A model generated the notes under the pieces. That model made no database searches, was not told the DNA's origin, and saw only the letters and a program-made list of their open reading frames with translations. The translations under genes and the position numbers were made by a program. Below are positions 55,364 to 64,000 of a DNA stretch of 64,000 bases, one piece after another (the stretch's first letter is position 1; every line of letters begins with the position of its first letter). The DNA comes from Fusarium oxysporum f. sp. lycopersici 4287 (Eukaryota; Ascomycota; Sordariomycetes; Hypocreales; Nectriaceae), in the NCBI RefSeq assembly GCF_000149955.1, contig NC_030992.1:1643073-1707072 (forward strand). Direction: 5' to 3'.

Positions 55364-55974
55364 AGGTGCAAAATCTTGGATTTGGAACGAACGGGCTTGA
55401 TACCCTCTGTTTTTATTCATGACCCCCTTTCCTTCAGCCTATGACATTGACGACGAGACGAGACAAGACAAGACAAGACAAGACAAGATTATGCGCCCCC
55501 TTCTTCTTCTTCTGAGCCCGCTTCTTCATTCCTGTTGCTTTCTTGTCATGGCCCTCAGGTAATTGTTGCGCCGTTTTTTTATTCTTGTTTGGTGGTTTCT
55601 TTCTTCCTTTTTGCATTTGTTCTGGGGCTGGGGTCATGAGGCGATATCCCACGGAGTTTGCGAATCAGGTTGGAGGCATGAGGAGTCTGGAAGGGTTGGT
55701 TATACGTGTTTTATCAGTTGCCAGTATGCAGAGGAGATTCCACACGTGCGTGGTTCAGCGGGTGGAAAATTCACTCGAATTCACACTCCATATTTCGTTC
55801 CCTAGGTGTATTCAGTGCTCCTCCAAGCGACATGGAGGTCCTATCTTGAGATTTAAAACTCTAGGCCCCATGGCCGTGATAATACATGATGCTAGACGTA
55901 TAGTACAATGACTTTGCGTGATATTTATTGAATACAATTCTCGACAACTTCTTCTTGAGCGTCCCATTTACATT
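55364..55974. other. Intergenic between convergent DSN1 and SDH5
   Basis: This contains an ACAAG pentanucleotide repeat (about 55456-55488) and a CTT-rich tract. A Lys-rich minus-strand frame here is judged non-coding. Confidence 0.5.
55456..55488. repeat. (ACAAG)n pentanucleotide repeat
   Basis: About five to six units of ACAAG/AGACA, 100 bases past the DSN1 stop. Confidence 0.8.
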
Positions 55975-56683
55975 CTAGTTCTTGACCTCAGGGGGCTCAA
56001 GGGGAGGCATGAAACCCATACCACCACCCTCGCCACCGTCAACACTCCGGCTTCTCACATGGGCCCTCAACTTCTCAAGGATCTCACTGTCCTTCCAGCG
56101 CGCAGGCACGGGCCTGTAGGCTGGCTTGAAATTGCCCACAGTCTGCGCCCATTCGCCCGAAGGAGGATGCCGGGTAATCTGATCGCTCTCAGGCTTTGCG
56201 TCGATGTCAGTGGTAGATGGTGACTGGGCGGACGAAGGGTTCGTCGTGGACAGTTGCTCCTTTTGCGTCGCCCAGTAGTAAATATCCCAGTCGTTCTCGT
56301 CGAGGAGTAAGTCATACTGGTCGAGAAGTTCGGGGGACAACGTGGGGAGATGGGCGGCTGCGAAGGTGGAAAGAAGAAGATCAGACTCCAAGGTACCTCG
56401 TTTTCGCGACTGGTCTATTGAATGGAATCAGCAGTAGTCCTTTTGATCAACGAACGGTTGAAAACATACAGACGAGGCGAGCCCGCTTGGTAGCGTCATC
56501 CTCACCCACCCGGCGTAGAGGTTCGACTCTGAACTTGGCACCCTGAAGTTCGCCCACCTTGAGCTCCGAGGACGAGACATTGTCAGATCGCCGTGAGACT
56601 GTTGTGGTGAGTGGTCTAACGGGCATGGAGACAATGCGGCGTAGGGCGGCTGGGCGCATAGTGCGCGAAATGAGAGAGGTCAT
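55975..56683 (-). CDS. SDH5: Succinate dehydrogenase assembly factor 2, mitochondrial
   Basis: Exons 56683-56470 and 56414-55975 join to 217 residues. The N-terminus is Arg/Ser/Thr-rich with few acids ([20 protein letters not shown]), a mitochondrial presequence. The SdhAF2/SdhE domain begins before the splice and is completed after it: [20 protein letters not shown], with RGTLE in the family core, then [20 protein letters not shown] and [19 protein letters not shown]. The C-terminal tail is longer than in yeast and Pro/Gly-rich ([14 protein letters not shown]). The factor is needed for FAD attachment to the SDH flavoprotein subunit. Confidence 0.93.
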
Positions 56684-57082
56684 AGTGGCCTTTTCCGAGA
56701 GAGTTTTGTCGGGCGATAGGAATGTAGCAGAGTGATGTTGTCTTGTGAGGAAGTCGGCAAAAGACTACAAATCGAATCGGGAGAGTAGTGGCAAATAAGA
56801 AGCGCTTGTCGTTGACGTCGAGATTCTGAGACTTTCAAGAGCCGAGGCCGAATGATAATTTCCAACCCGGAGTGGGTGGGTCCGGGGGAGGCATCTCATG
56901 AACAGGGTTCGGTAGATGACTTACACCGGGAATACCTTCATGAAGAAATGATCAACAAGAATTTTCACAGCAAAAAGAATAACTTGGTACATGCACAGAG
57001 AGACGTAACTCTAATTTTATTCATAAACCATGCTATCTTGCTTTCTTCTACAACGGAGAATCACCTGCCCTGGGCACAATGT
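56684..57082. other. Intergenic, 0.4 kb
   Basis: This holds the SDH5 promoter and the Trp-tRNA synthetase 3' flank. Nothing else is seen. Confidence 0.5.
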
Positions 57083-58597
57083 CTAGGCCGACTTCTCCGC
57101 AGTACGGTCAGGCAACTCGGTCTTCTTCTCGTCATTCTCTTTCTTCTTTTCCCCCTTTGGCTTGGACTCTTTAGGCTTGGGGTTTGGGTTTCCACCCCAC
57201 TGAAGTCTTCGAGGCTTCATGTACGACCTGAGGACCTCGTCGGTGACGGCCTTTCTTCGGTCTTGAAAGGTTTCTACAACAGACTGCAGGGCCTCAATTG
57301 CCATCTTCTTCAACTCTCCAGTGAGAAGAGCGCCGCTCTTGTAGTCGTCGTAAATCTTTTGTAGCTTCTCGTCGTCATCCTCGAAATAAGTAAGGTAGAT
57401 GTAGGCCACATCTACGTCGGGGTTTCCCCCCTTCTCACGATGCTCTTCGAGCGTCTCGCGGCCACCACTGAAAGCAAACTTATTGATCTTGTTCTATAGT
57501 AGATAAATTTAGCTTCTGCACCTCAATTGTATGGCATGCAGCCTTACCTTAATCTGCTTCGCTGTATCGGTCATGAAAATGGCTGAGTTGGGGTTTGAAG
57601 ACGACATCTTGCCACCGGCACCCTGTAGCGCGGTGAGAAACTTAGAATGGATCAAAGCAGGCTTCGGCGATGGGTTCTTCATCCTGTGGGCGTTGTCGCG
57701 GATGAGCCGGAAATAGGGGTCTTGGTCGATGCCCATGGGGATGAGGCACTGGATCTTGCCCAGTGCCTTGGTACGAACGGGAGATGGGTCGTCAGACCAG
57801 ATCTCGGGGTACGATGTAGCGAAAGCAGCGCTACATTGCACTGCTGGAAAGAAGATCTTGCCGATGTTGGCGCTGTATTCAGTTAGTGCTGTGGTAGGTA
57901 GATACGTGGACGATTTGACGCACCTCCCGTCGAAGCCAAAGGCTCCACGGACCTGGTTGAAAGTCACCAGCTTGGAAAACTCATAGGCGTTCATGAGGAA
58001 GTGATGGCCCAGGTACTCAAGATCACTGTAAATGAAGGTCTTCTTTTCATCAAAGCCGAGGGCAATGATATCTTTGGCGTTCTCCAGAGCGTATTTGTGG
58101 GTGTCCTCGAATGACAAGCTGTCCTTGAATAAAGCCTTCTCGTCATCCGTCAACATGAAAACCAATGGCACGTCAAAGACATCCTGCAACCACTTTGTGA
58201 ACTCGAGAGGAATCGTGTGACCAAGGTGAAGACTGCCAGTACTAGGTCCTCGACCAGTGTAGAGGAAGAAGGGCTCGCCGTGCTCGTACTTAGTTAGGAT
58301 CTTGTCGAAGTCGCGGTGGCTGAAAAAGAGGCCGCGTCGTAACCAGCGATGAGGCTTCTTGCCAGTCACCTGTTCGAATCGCTCGAGAAGTGCATGGTCG
58401 ATCTTTGAGGTATTCCACTTCCTGTTTCCAAACTGTTAGTCACATCATGGTCAAGTCTGATGGGGTAGCACGTACGAGCAGATGGCGTCGTAGTCGATGG
58501 CGGCAACTTCACCATTCTCGCCCTGAGCTCCCTCGACTGACCAAGGATTGATATCCTGGTCCTGAACGGCGGTTTTGGGAGGGTTGAGGTCCGCCAT
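57083..58597 (-). CDS. WRS1: Tryptophanyl-tRNA synthetase, cytoplasmic
   Basis: Exons 58597-58476, 58421-57924, 57872-57548 and 57493-57083 join to 451 residues. It starts [19 protein letters not shown]. The class I catalytic core has the HIGH-like motif GSLHLGH (residues 103-109) in the eukaryotic context [15 protein letters not shown], and KMSSS (295-299). Other family blocks are [41 protein letters not shown] and [16 protein letters not shown]. The last exon encodes the C-terminal anticodon region ([20 protein letters not shown]) and a Lys-rich tail. There is no mitochondrial presequence, so this is the cytosolic enzyme. Confidence 0.95.
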
Positions 58598-59740
58598 GTT
58601 GTGCAATTTCGACTTTGTTTCTTTGTCAAGTTGAGGCACCGCGGGGTCTTGCAAGTGACAGTGGCAAGAGTGGGTATGGAGGGGCAGCAGCGCGAGCTTC
58701 AGCACCTTCCTCAGTTGAGTCAGAGGTGGGATAAATGACAGCGCACCAATCAGAATGATGCCCCAGACTGGTATCTCGTACGTGTCGCATAGAAAACTTG
58801 ATATCCTTCCTAAGACTAATGAATGAGATGGCCATTTTTGTTGTTTTGAGACTTGAAGGCCTCAATGGATTTGAGAAGACAAGACGTTTTGGTCGTCTAT
58901 CACAGTCACTGAAGGAAATGCAGCAGCCTTATATAACTGCAAAAAGGATTTGTTGATTTTTAATGGTCTTTTTTTTTATTAAAAAAAAAAAAAAAAAAAA
59001 AAAAAGAAGAAGAAGAAGAAGAAGAAGAAGAAGAAGAAGAAGAAGAAGAAGAAGAAGAAGAAGAAGAAGAAAAGTTTATAAGTTAGCCTCGAAAGATATA
59101 TCCAAGCATCTCCAGAGCCTAAAGCAGTTTAAACAGATATAACTCCTATAGCCGGCAAAGCTTTATTAAGTTGAATTATTGTAGTTGGCTGTCTTAATTG
59201 CAGCTTGAACCTAGCTGCACACATGCCAGCTGAAAAACCTTGGTTAAAATAGTATATAATTAACGGCGTAAACGCTGAGAGAAGCATGTATTGATTACAG
59301 GCTCAGTTTTCATTCTGCCTGAAAGCTTTTTGCTGTGTTGCCTAGATCTGTCTGGTTGAGATATCGATAGGGTTTACTCGACTGAACAGACCTCGCAACA
59401 TTGAGTCGCGTGCAGTTCTGTTGGCTCAATACCTCATGTACGTACGTAAAATTATTGCTCTTTCCATGACTTTTGTTACACATGACTCTTCAAAACACAA
59501 AGACCCCAAATTGCCAAGGCCCAAACCTTGCCTTCCCAGTCCCAATCCTGCATGCTACGGATTCCAACACAAGCATGCCCGGAAACCACTAACATGGCCA
59601 ATCGAAATCAAGACGGAGGGACACGATCATATAGGTAGCTCCAACGCCCTAAACAGGTCTTCAGGACCCAAATGGCCGACTGTTCGAGGCTCGAAGGAGG
59701 CTCCCGACCCGATAGATGACACGCATACAAAACCAGTCTC
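58598..59740. other. Intergenic, 1.1 kb, with a poly(A)/GAA tract
   Basis: This holds the Trp-tRNA synthetase promoter and the ERV25 3' flank. Apart from the simple repeat at 58981-59073, nothing is recognised. Confidence 0.5.
58981..59073. repeat. A25 tract followed by (GAA)n, about 23 units
   Basis: A run of 25 A is followed directly by an uninterrupted AGA/GAA array. A second, shorter GAA array occurs at 37182. Length is likely variable and prone to assembly error. Confidence 0.95.
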
Positions 59741-60360
59741 TTAAATAAGATGCTTTGATCGAAAGTAGGCACGGAGATACATGATCTGCCAGGCCCAGAG
59801 GCCAATAAGCAACCAGGTGGTGGCGATACCGAACCACTTAACACGGTTGTTGGTGCTCTCGTTGGTGTCTCGAAGCTTTTGCTCTCGGGCGCGGAGGTAC
59901 TCCATCTCGCTGACAAGCTCGCCGGTGATTTCCTCGATGCGGCGGAGCTCAGCCTCAACAGGCTTGAGCTTCTCGGTGGCCTGGATGGCGGACCAGTCCT
60001 TGGCGTCGGCGCCGATGTCGATATCGAGCTCAACATGGCGGGTAGGGTTGTTGATTCGCTGGGCTGAAGAATTGTCAACATATTAAACAATAGATTAGAG
60101 CGGAGCATGCAACGAAACCACCAAACATGCTACGATCAGGGACCATCACATACAACCAGTAACAATATTTTCAAAACAAACATCAAAGGCAGCGTCAGCA
60201 TGTGATGTAAAGACGGTCCTGGATTCTCCGACAACGTCTCTGGGTCGACCGTACTCGTTGCCAACGGCATCTCGAATCTGTAAAGCTATGTCAGTTTTGC
60301 TTTGTAACTCGTATGCATCTGTGCGCAACGTACGTAGAGATTCACCACCATGCCAGTCAT
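59741..60360 (-). CDS. ERV25: p24 family cargo receptor ERV25 (5' incomplete)
   Basis: Three exons are visible (60360-60334, 60277-60154, 60063-59741), joined by GTACGT...TTTACAG and GTATGT...CTTCAG introns. The GOLD domain end reads [20 protein letters not shown], then [21 protein letters not shown] coiled coil follows ([20 protein letters not shown]), then the membrane helix ([20 protein letters not shown]) and cytosolic tail [12 protein letters not shown], as in Erv25. p24 proteins select cargo into COPII vesicles. The signal peptide and the first part of the GOLD domain (the expected LKFDL... and ERCIRNFV-like stretch) are absent. No fitting sequence lies between 60361 and the N-run at 60647, so the first exon is probably in the gap or lost. 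Confidence 0.85.
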
Positions 60361-61133
60361 CCATTCAACACCCAACAAACTTTACACATCAAACTACCCC
60401 AAAAAGAGATATCTAACAAAACAACTCTACACAGAACGGTGGAACTTGCCCTCCCGATACCGTTTGCAAGTTCTTTAAACCTAGCAAGAGCCCCTACTGC
60501 GTCCCCCCCAAATTCGAATTCCCCAAGATGTAAAGTCATTCACTGGTCGTCTTATAAACGAGGGGGCTGCGAACTTTCATTCTTTCTCTCCAGCTTCCAC
60601 TCTCACGGAGCCCTTTCTTCCAGGCAAGGATCCTTTCTGCTTCTTANNNNNNNNNNNNNNNNNNNNNNNNNNNNNNNNNNNNNNNNNNNNNNNNNNNNNN
60701 NNNNNNNNNNNNNNNNNNNNNNNNNNNNNNNNNNNNNNNNNNNNNNGCCATTGCCCGTGGTCAAACACTTTGTAGTAGAAGTTGGTCTCCCTCTCCAATA
60801 ATCGTATTGTATCGTATCGTGGATGGTAAGTCGGAGAGGAAAGGCTACGTAGAGTAGTTCTTTAAGACGGACAAGGGGCTTCCACCTGAACTTGGGTCTA
60901 AACTGAAAGGTGTCCCAGTTGAGCTGTGCCCCCACATGCGGGAGAGACACCCCCTAAGTTTAACTTGCGACCAATTATATGAATTTTGGCACCTGCCTCG
61001 TCGCCTCCATCACGTGTGGGTCCAGCCTCGTCAACTTCAGTGCGTTTTCGCGCCTGAACATCACAGTCTAAACACAAACTAACACTATCACCTGCTGATT
61101 ATCTCAACAAGAGCGATCGCACAGGTTTCCAAG
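60361..61133. other. Region upstream of ERV25 and U1-C, interrupted by a gap
   Basis: This should hold the missing ERV25 5' exon and both promoters. A 60-codon minus frame (60539-60357) does not resemble a p24 N-terminus. There is no other signal. Confidence 0.45.
60647..60746. other. Assembly gap, exactly 100 N
   Basis: Exactly 100 N is a conventional placeholder for a gap of unknown size, so the missing sequence may be longer. Confidence 0.99.
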
Positions 61134-62018
61134 ATGCCCAAGTGTAAGCCTACCTCCTAATCAACTATATATCTCAAAGGAGAAACTCTCGCTAACTCAT
61201 ATTACAGTCTTCTGTGAGCCCCGTCCCTCGTGCGCCCGAATCAACAAAGACCCCTCCAACTGACAACTTGCTCCCAGGCGATTATTGCGATGTCTACCTC
61301 ACGCATGATTCCATGAGCGTGCGCAAGGCTCATAACAGTGGTCGAAACCATCTTCGAAATGTAGTTGATTATTACCAACGTGTGTCCAGTCTGGAGGCCA
61401 TATTATAGTATGAAACTGACGTCCTTCACAGAAATCGGCCACGAGAAGGCTCAATCTGTCATCGACTCCATCACCTCTTCTTATGCTGCTGAAGGCCAGG
61501 CCCACGCGAATCCTATGCTTCCCCAAAATCAACCTGGACAGGGCTTTCCTCCCCCTCCTTTCGCGTTCCCAGGTGGTAAGAAACAAGATACCATGATAAT
61601 TAGACATCAGGAGTACTTACACATGATAGGTATCCCTCCTCCGCCTTTTCCGGGGATGCCAGGTGCGCCTCCTGGACAATTCCCTCAAGGACTACCTCGT
61701 AAGTACATCTTTTTTCCTCGAGGACAAAATCATTTCTGACAGAATCCAGCTCCTCCTGGCGGTGGTCGAGGCATGCCCCCAATGCCCCCATTCCCTGGGC
61801 CCAATGGCATGCCTGTACCTCCTAACGGTCTTCCATTCCCTCCTCCTCCAGGCGGCTTCCCGTTCCCTCCTCCGGGCGCCCCAGGAGGACCTGGTGCTTC
61901 CGGCGGTGCCCCTCCTCCTTTTCCTGGCATGCCTGGCATGCCTCCGCCCGGCCAAGGATTTCCACCACACGGATTTGCTCCTCCCGGAGCCGGAGCTCCC
62001 GGACATGAGAAGCGATGA
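61134..62018 (+). CDS. U1 small nuclear ribonucleoprotein C
   Basis: Six exons (61134-61143, 61208-61213, 61278-61379, 61432-61575, 61630-61698, 61750-62018) give 199 residues. The second exon is only 6 nt (TCTTCT). With it the N-terminus is [20 protein letters not shown], the U1-C zinc finger (C6, C9 and two His), followed by [20 protein letters not shown]. Without it the product would lack the two Phe found at that position in U1-C. The second half is Pro/Gly/Met-rich ([19 protein letters not shown]), as usual for fungal U1-C. The protein stabilises the U1 snRNP-5' splice site duplex. The yeast orthologue is YHC1. The ATG is at 61134 (AAGATGCC). Confidence 0.9.
61208..61213 (+). other. 6-nt microexon of the U1-C gene
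   Basis: TCTTCT lies between ATTACAG and GTGAGC. It completes codon 4 and supplies two Phe codons in phase (T|TC TTC T|GC). Both flanking introns are 64 nt. Confidence 0.75.
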
Positions 62019-62570
62019 GTGTCATTTCTGTGGCAAGGATGAGGTTTGGGCTGATTATAACCATAGCATTATTGGCGAATTGGGCGTTAGACAAGAACTG
62101 GGAAAATGGAAAGTATTGCCAGTTTGAGATACTGCGAGGTAAATGTTTTGTTTAATAAGAGGCGGGCTCCGGAGCATGAAATGAGCATCGGACGTCTCAC
62201 AATTTAGGTTTATTGGATAGTTACAGGACTACATGGTCCTGTTACTGCCGCATTAGTCAGGCAAATATTGTGTGTGTATATTCATGTGTGTGCGTGTGTG
62301 TGTACTGGTAATTATCATACATGAGAGCTACTCTCTTTAATGTCAAAGTATCCTCCAACCAGCTCCCATATAATATCTCTTCAAAAACAAATCCCAGTTA
62401 GCAAATCATGAGCAGTATCATTTTCATAACCCTCCATCATTCGTGTCGTAAAGCGTGAATCATCAGTCATGAACCTTTTGTCTTATATCTCCTGCAACGA
62501 ACAGTGGAAACCGTTTACCTCCCCCGGTACACCAAGAATACCATCTGCGCCAGTAAACCCAATCAGTTGC
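62019..62570. other. Intergenic between convergent genes
   Basis: This contains a GT-rich simple repeat at about 62271-62307 (TGTGTG interrupted by ATATTCA and GC). No gene is seen. Confidence 0.5.
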
Positions 62571-63992
62571 TCAGCGTGATGGAGTCCTATCGAAGGGCTT
62601 GTAATGATCGCGAGCTGCGCTCGATCTGATGACTTCTCCAACCCCATCACGAACTTCCTTTGGCCCGCTTATCTTCTTGCGAAGCTCTTGTGATCGCTTC
62701 TCACGCCGTCTCTCGCTGAATTTGCGCGGGAGGTTCTGCAACTCCTCTAATTTGCTTCCCAGGGAAAGCCTTCTCTTTTCTTTATTAGCACGCCTGTGGA
62801 TGTTATTGGCTCGCCAGAATGATCTCTTGACTTCACCATCCGCCGAATGTGGCCTCTCGTCATCGTTATAGTTTCGTCGTAGAGATTCAAGACTAGACCG
62901 ATGTCTCATGACTCGGAGGTTACCACTTGGAGTTCGCCCAATAGTGCGACGCTCAGTAGTGGGCCAATCATAGCTGGTGTAGTAGGAACCATCACGAGGC
63001 GGGAGGACGGCAAATGTGCGCTTCATCCTGGAACTAAAGCTTCTCTGAGGTCCTTTCGGTCGGTTGTCTACCGGGGGATATCGGTACGTCTGATCACCGA
63101 GTTCATCCGACCAGTGCAGATCACAGTCATCGTCACAGTATCCATCGCACTCGTCTGAGTCCTCACTGGACCACTGAGGGCGCCAAAAAGGGTGCAATTT
63201 GTTTTCTTCCACTGGACTGTCGTCGGAGCTAAGATACGCCGGCTCACGTTCCATAGTGGGCATTCCTCTGATCCTCCCAGTGCGCGAAAGGGACAAAGTG
63301 CGCGACAAGAAGCTCGAAGGTCTTCGAGTTGACGGTGTATAATCAACCGAGTGGCGTCGTGTACGATTGAAAGCACGGCGTACCACAGAAGGACGACGAG
63401 GGGGTTTTTCGTTCATTGACTCGAAGTAGTTACCCATTTGGGCCATTTTCTCATGAGCTGGAGTCGTTCCTGATGGGGTGGCAGGGATCAAGTTGATAAC
63501 TGGTGGGTGATTGGGTGGCTCGGGAGGCGCTCGGGGATTTCGGAGAGGAGAGTCGACATCGTCGAGAGAAAACTTTGGCTGAGGAGGTGTGGTTGGAATG
63601 TCCTCTGAGGAATCAGTTGGCATTGGCACATCCAGGTCTTCCTCCGCCTCCGATTGAGTCTCGTCTGGCGACTCGGAGGGTTTCGTCGAATGATCTATCA
63701 TCAATAGGGATGAGTTCTGGTGTGGGTACATCTGCACCGCGAGTGCTTCTGATACCACTGGATTGGTCCCATTTGTATCGACTGAAGCTAACGAAAATGG
63801 AGTGTTTTGCGAGCCATCTCCCTTTACGTTCAAGAAGTCGTCATGGCGTTCAGAACTTGACCGACGGTGACTTTCTGAGGCATTAGAAAATGTTCGTGCC
63901 ACGGGCGTCTCTTCTGAGAAGCGAAGGTCGGGCACTCTGGGTGTATCCTTCTTCTTGTTGAGGTATTCCTGCAAGGCGTTGTGAAGCTTCAT
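62571..63992 (-). CDS. Uncharacterised disordered fungal protein (partial, runs off the window)
   Basis: A 473-residue frame starts at an ATG at 63992, only 8 bases from the window end. The codons before it are open (GAG AGT), so the true start may lie outside. The product is Ser/Arg/Pro-rich and mostly disordered. It has an acidic Cys patch (CDGYCDDDCDLHWSDELG, about residues 280-300), aromatic motifs (SYYTSYDWPTTERR) and repeated RRxS/RxRRxS sites (RRPSVV, RRHSVD, RRPSSF) that look like basophilic kinase targets. A basic helical segment (RKFSERRREKRSQELRKK) lies near the C-terminus. I do not recognise the family. Confidence 0.65.
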   Translation of the reverse strand: MKLHNALQEYLNKKKDTPRVPDLRFSEETPVARTFSNASESHRRSSSERHDDFLNVKGDGSQNTPFSLASVDTNGTNPVVSEALAVQMYPHQNSSLLMIDHSTKPSESPDETQSEAEEDLDVPMPTDSSEDIPTTPPQPKFSLDDVDSPLRNPRAPPEPPNHPPVINLIPATPSGTTPAHEKMAQMGNYFESMNEKPPRRPSVVRRAFNRTRRHSVDYTPSTRRPSSFLSRTLSLSRTGRIRGMPTMEREPAYLSSDDSPVEENKLHPFWRPQWSSEDSDECDGYCDDDCDLHWSDELGDQTYRYPPVDNRPKGPQRSFSSRMKRTFAVLPPRDGSYYTSYDWPTTERRTIGRTPSGNLRVMRHRSSLESLRRNYNDDERPHSADGEVKRSFWRANNIHRRANKEKRRLSLGSKLEELQNLPRKFSERRREKRSQELRKKISGPKEVRDGVGEVIRSSAARDHYKPFDRTPSR

Positions 63993-64000
63993 ACTCTCGG

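Noticed and set aside
55434..55652. Lys-rich minus-strand frame
   Set aside because: Its composition comes from CTT/CTTG simple repeats. It lies between convergent genes with no motif.
60146..60364. Unspliced reading of the ERV25 exon starting MDDWHGGES
   Set aside because: It ignores a clean GTACGT...TTTACAG intron whose removal recreates the p24 motif [16 protein letters not shown].
1..64000. tRNA, rRNA, transposon, CRISPR or prophage-like elements
   Set aside because: I looked for box B (GGTTCRANNCC), terminal repeats, transposase or reverse-transcriptase motifs and regularly spaced repeats, and found none I could support by eye.

Overview
The window is a nuclear segment of a filamentous ascomycete, most likely Sordariomycetes/Hypocreales and close to Fusarium (Nectriaceae). 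The inference rests on many short introns (about 45-90 nt, GTNNGN donors, YAG acceptors), intron-containing housekeeping genes typical of Pezizomycotina, fungal families such as Cut8/STS1, Dre2, KEX1, Orm, SUR7, Mgr3-like and SFM1, and an Atf1-type bZIP with a Fusarium-like N-terminus. Species cannot be named from sequence alone. Two runs of N (226 and exactly 100) and several single-base coding breaks show that it is a draft assembly.

Layout. 1-12.6 kb: a small Cys-rich protein, a Dap1-like cytochrome-b5-fold protein divergent from a mitochondrial Mgr3-like TPR protein, RAD52, and the proteasome tether STS1 next to the first gap. 12.6-21.5 kb: Nop13-like RNA-binding protein, DSBA/FrnE-like oxidoreductase, a large F-box protein, 2.4 kb without a clear gene, and an AIR1/2-type zinc-knuckle protein with a frame break. 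23.7-31 kb: Orm sphingolipid regulator, a repetitive secreted probably GPI-anchored protein, an O-methyltransferase, a SUR7/PalI membrane protein, and an RRM-like protein. 31.4-41 kb: Mediator subunit 1 (frame break), mitochondrial Met-tRNA formyltransferase, arginine methyltransferase SFM1, carboxypeptidase KEX1, and Fe-S assembly factor DRE2. 43-56.7 kb: a ten-zinc-knuckle CnjB-like protein, a gene-poor 5.5 kb stretch, the ATF1 bZIP regulator with a long AUG-depleted leader, kinetochore DSN1/Mis13, and SDH assembly factor 2. 57-64 kb: cytoplasmic Trp-tRNA synthetase, p24 cargo receptor ERV25 (5' end missing near the second gap), U1 snRNP subunit U1-C with a 6-nt microexon, and a partial hypothetical gene running off the end.

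The genes do not form an operon or a biosynthetic cluster. They are independent housekeeping and regulatory genes with divergent, convergent and tandem neighbours. I found no transposon, CRISPR array, tRNA or rRNA gene that I can support, and no strong candidate for a new multi-gene system. The most useful observations are gene-structure oddities: the U1-C microexon, a TGA inside the CnjB-like tail, frame breaks in MED1 and the AIR gene, the missing ERV25 first exon, and the uORF-bearing ATF1 leader. There are also a few uncharacterised small or repetitive proteins.
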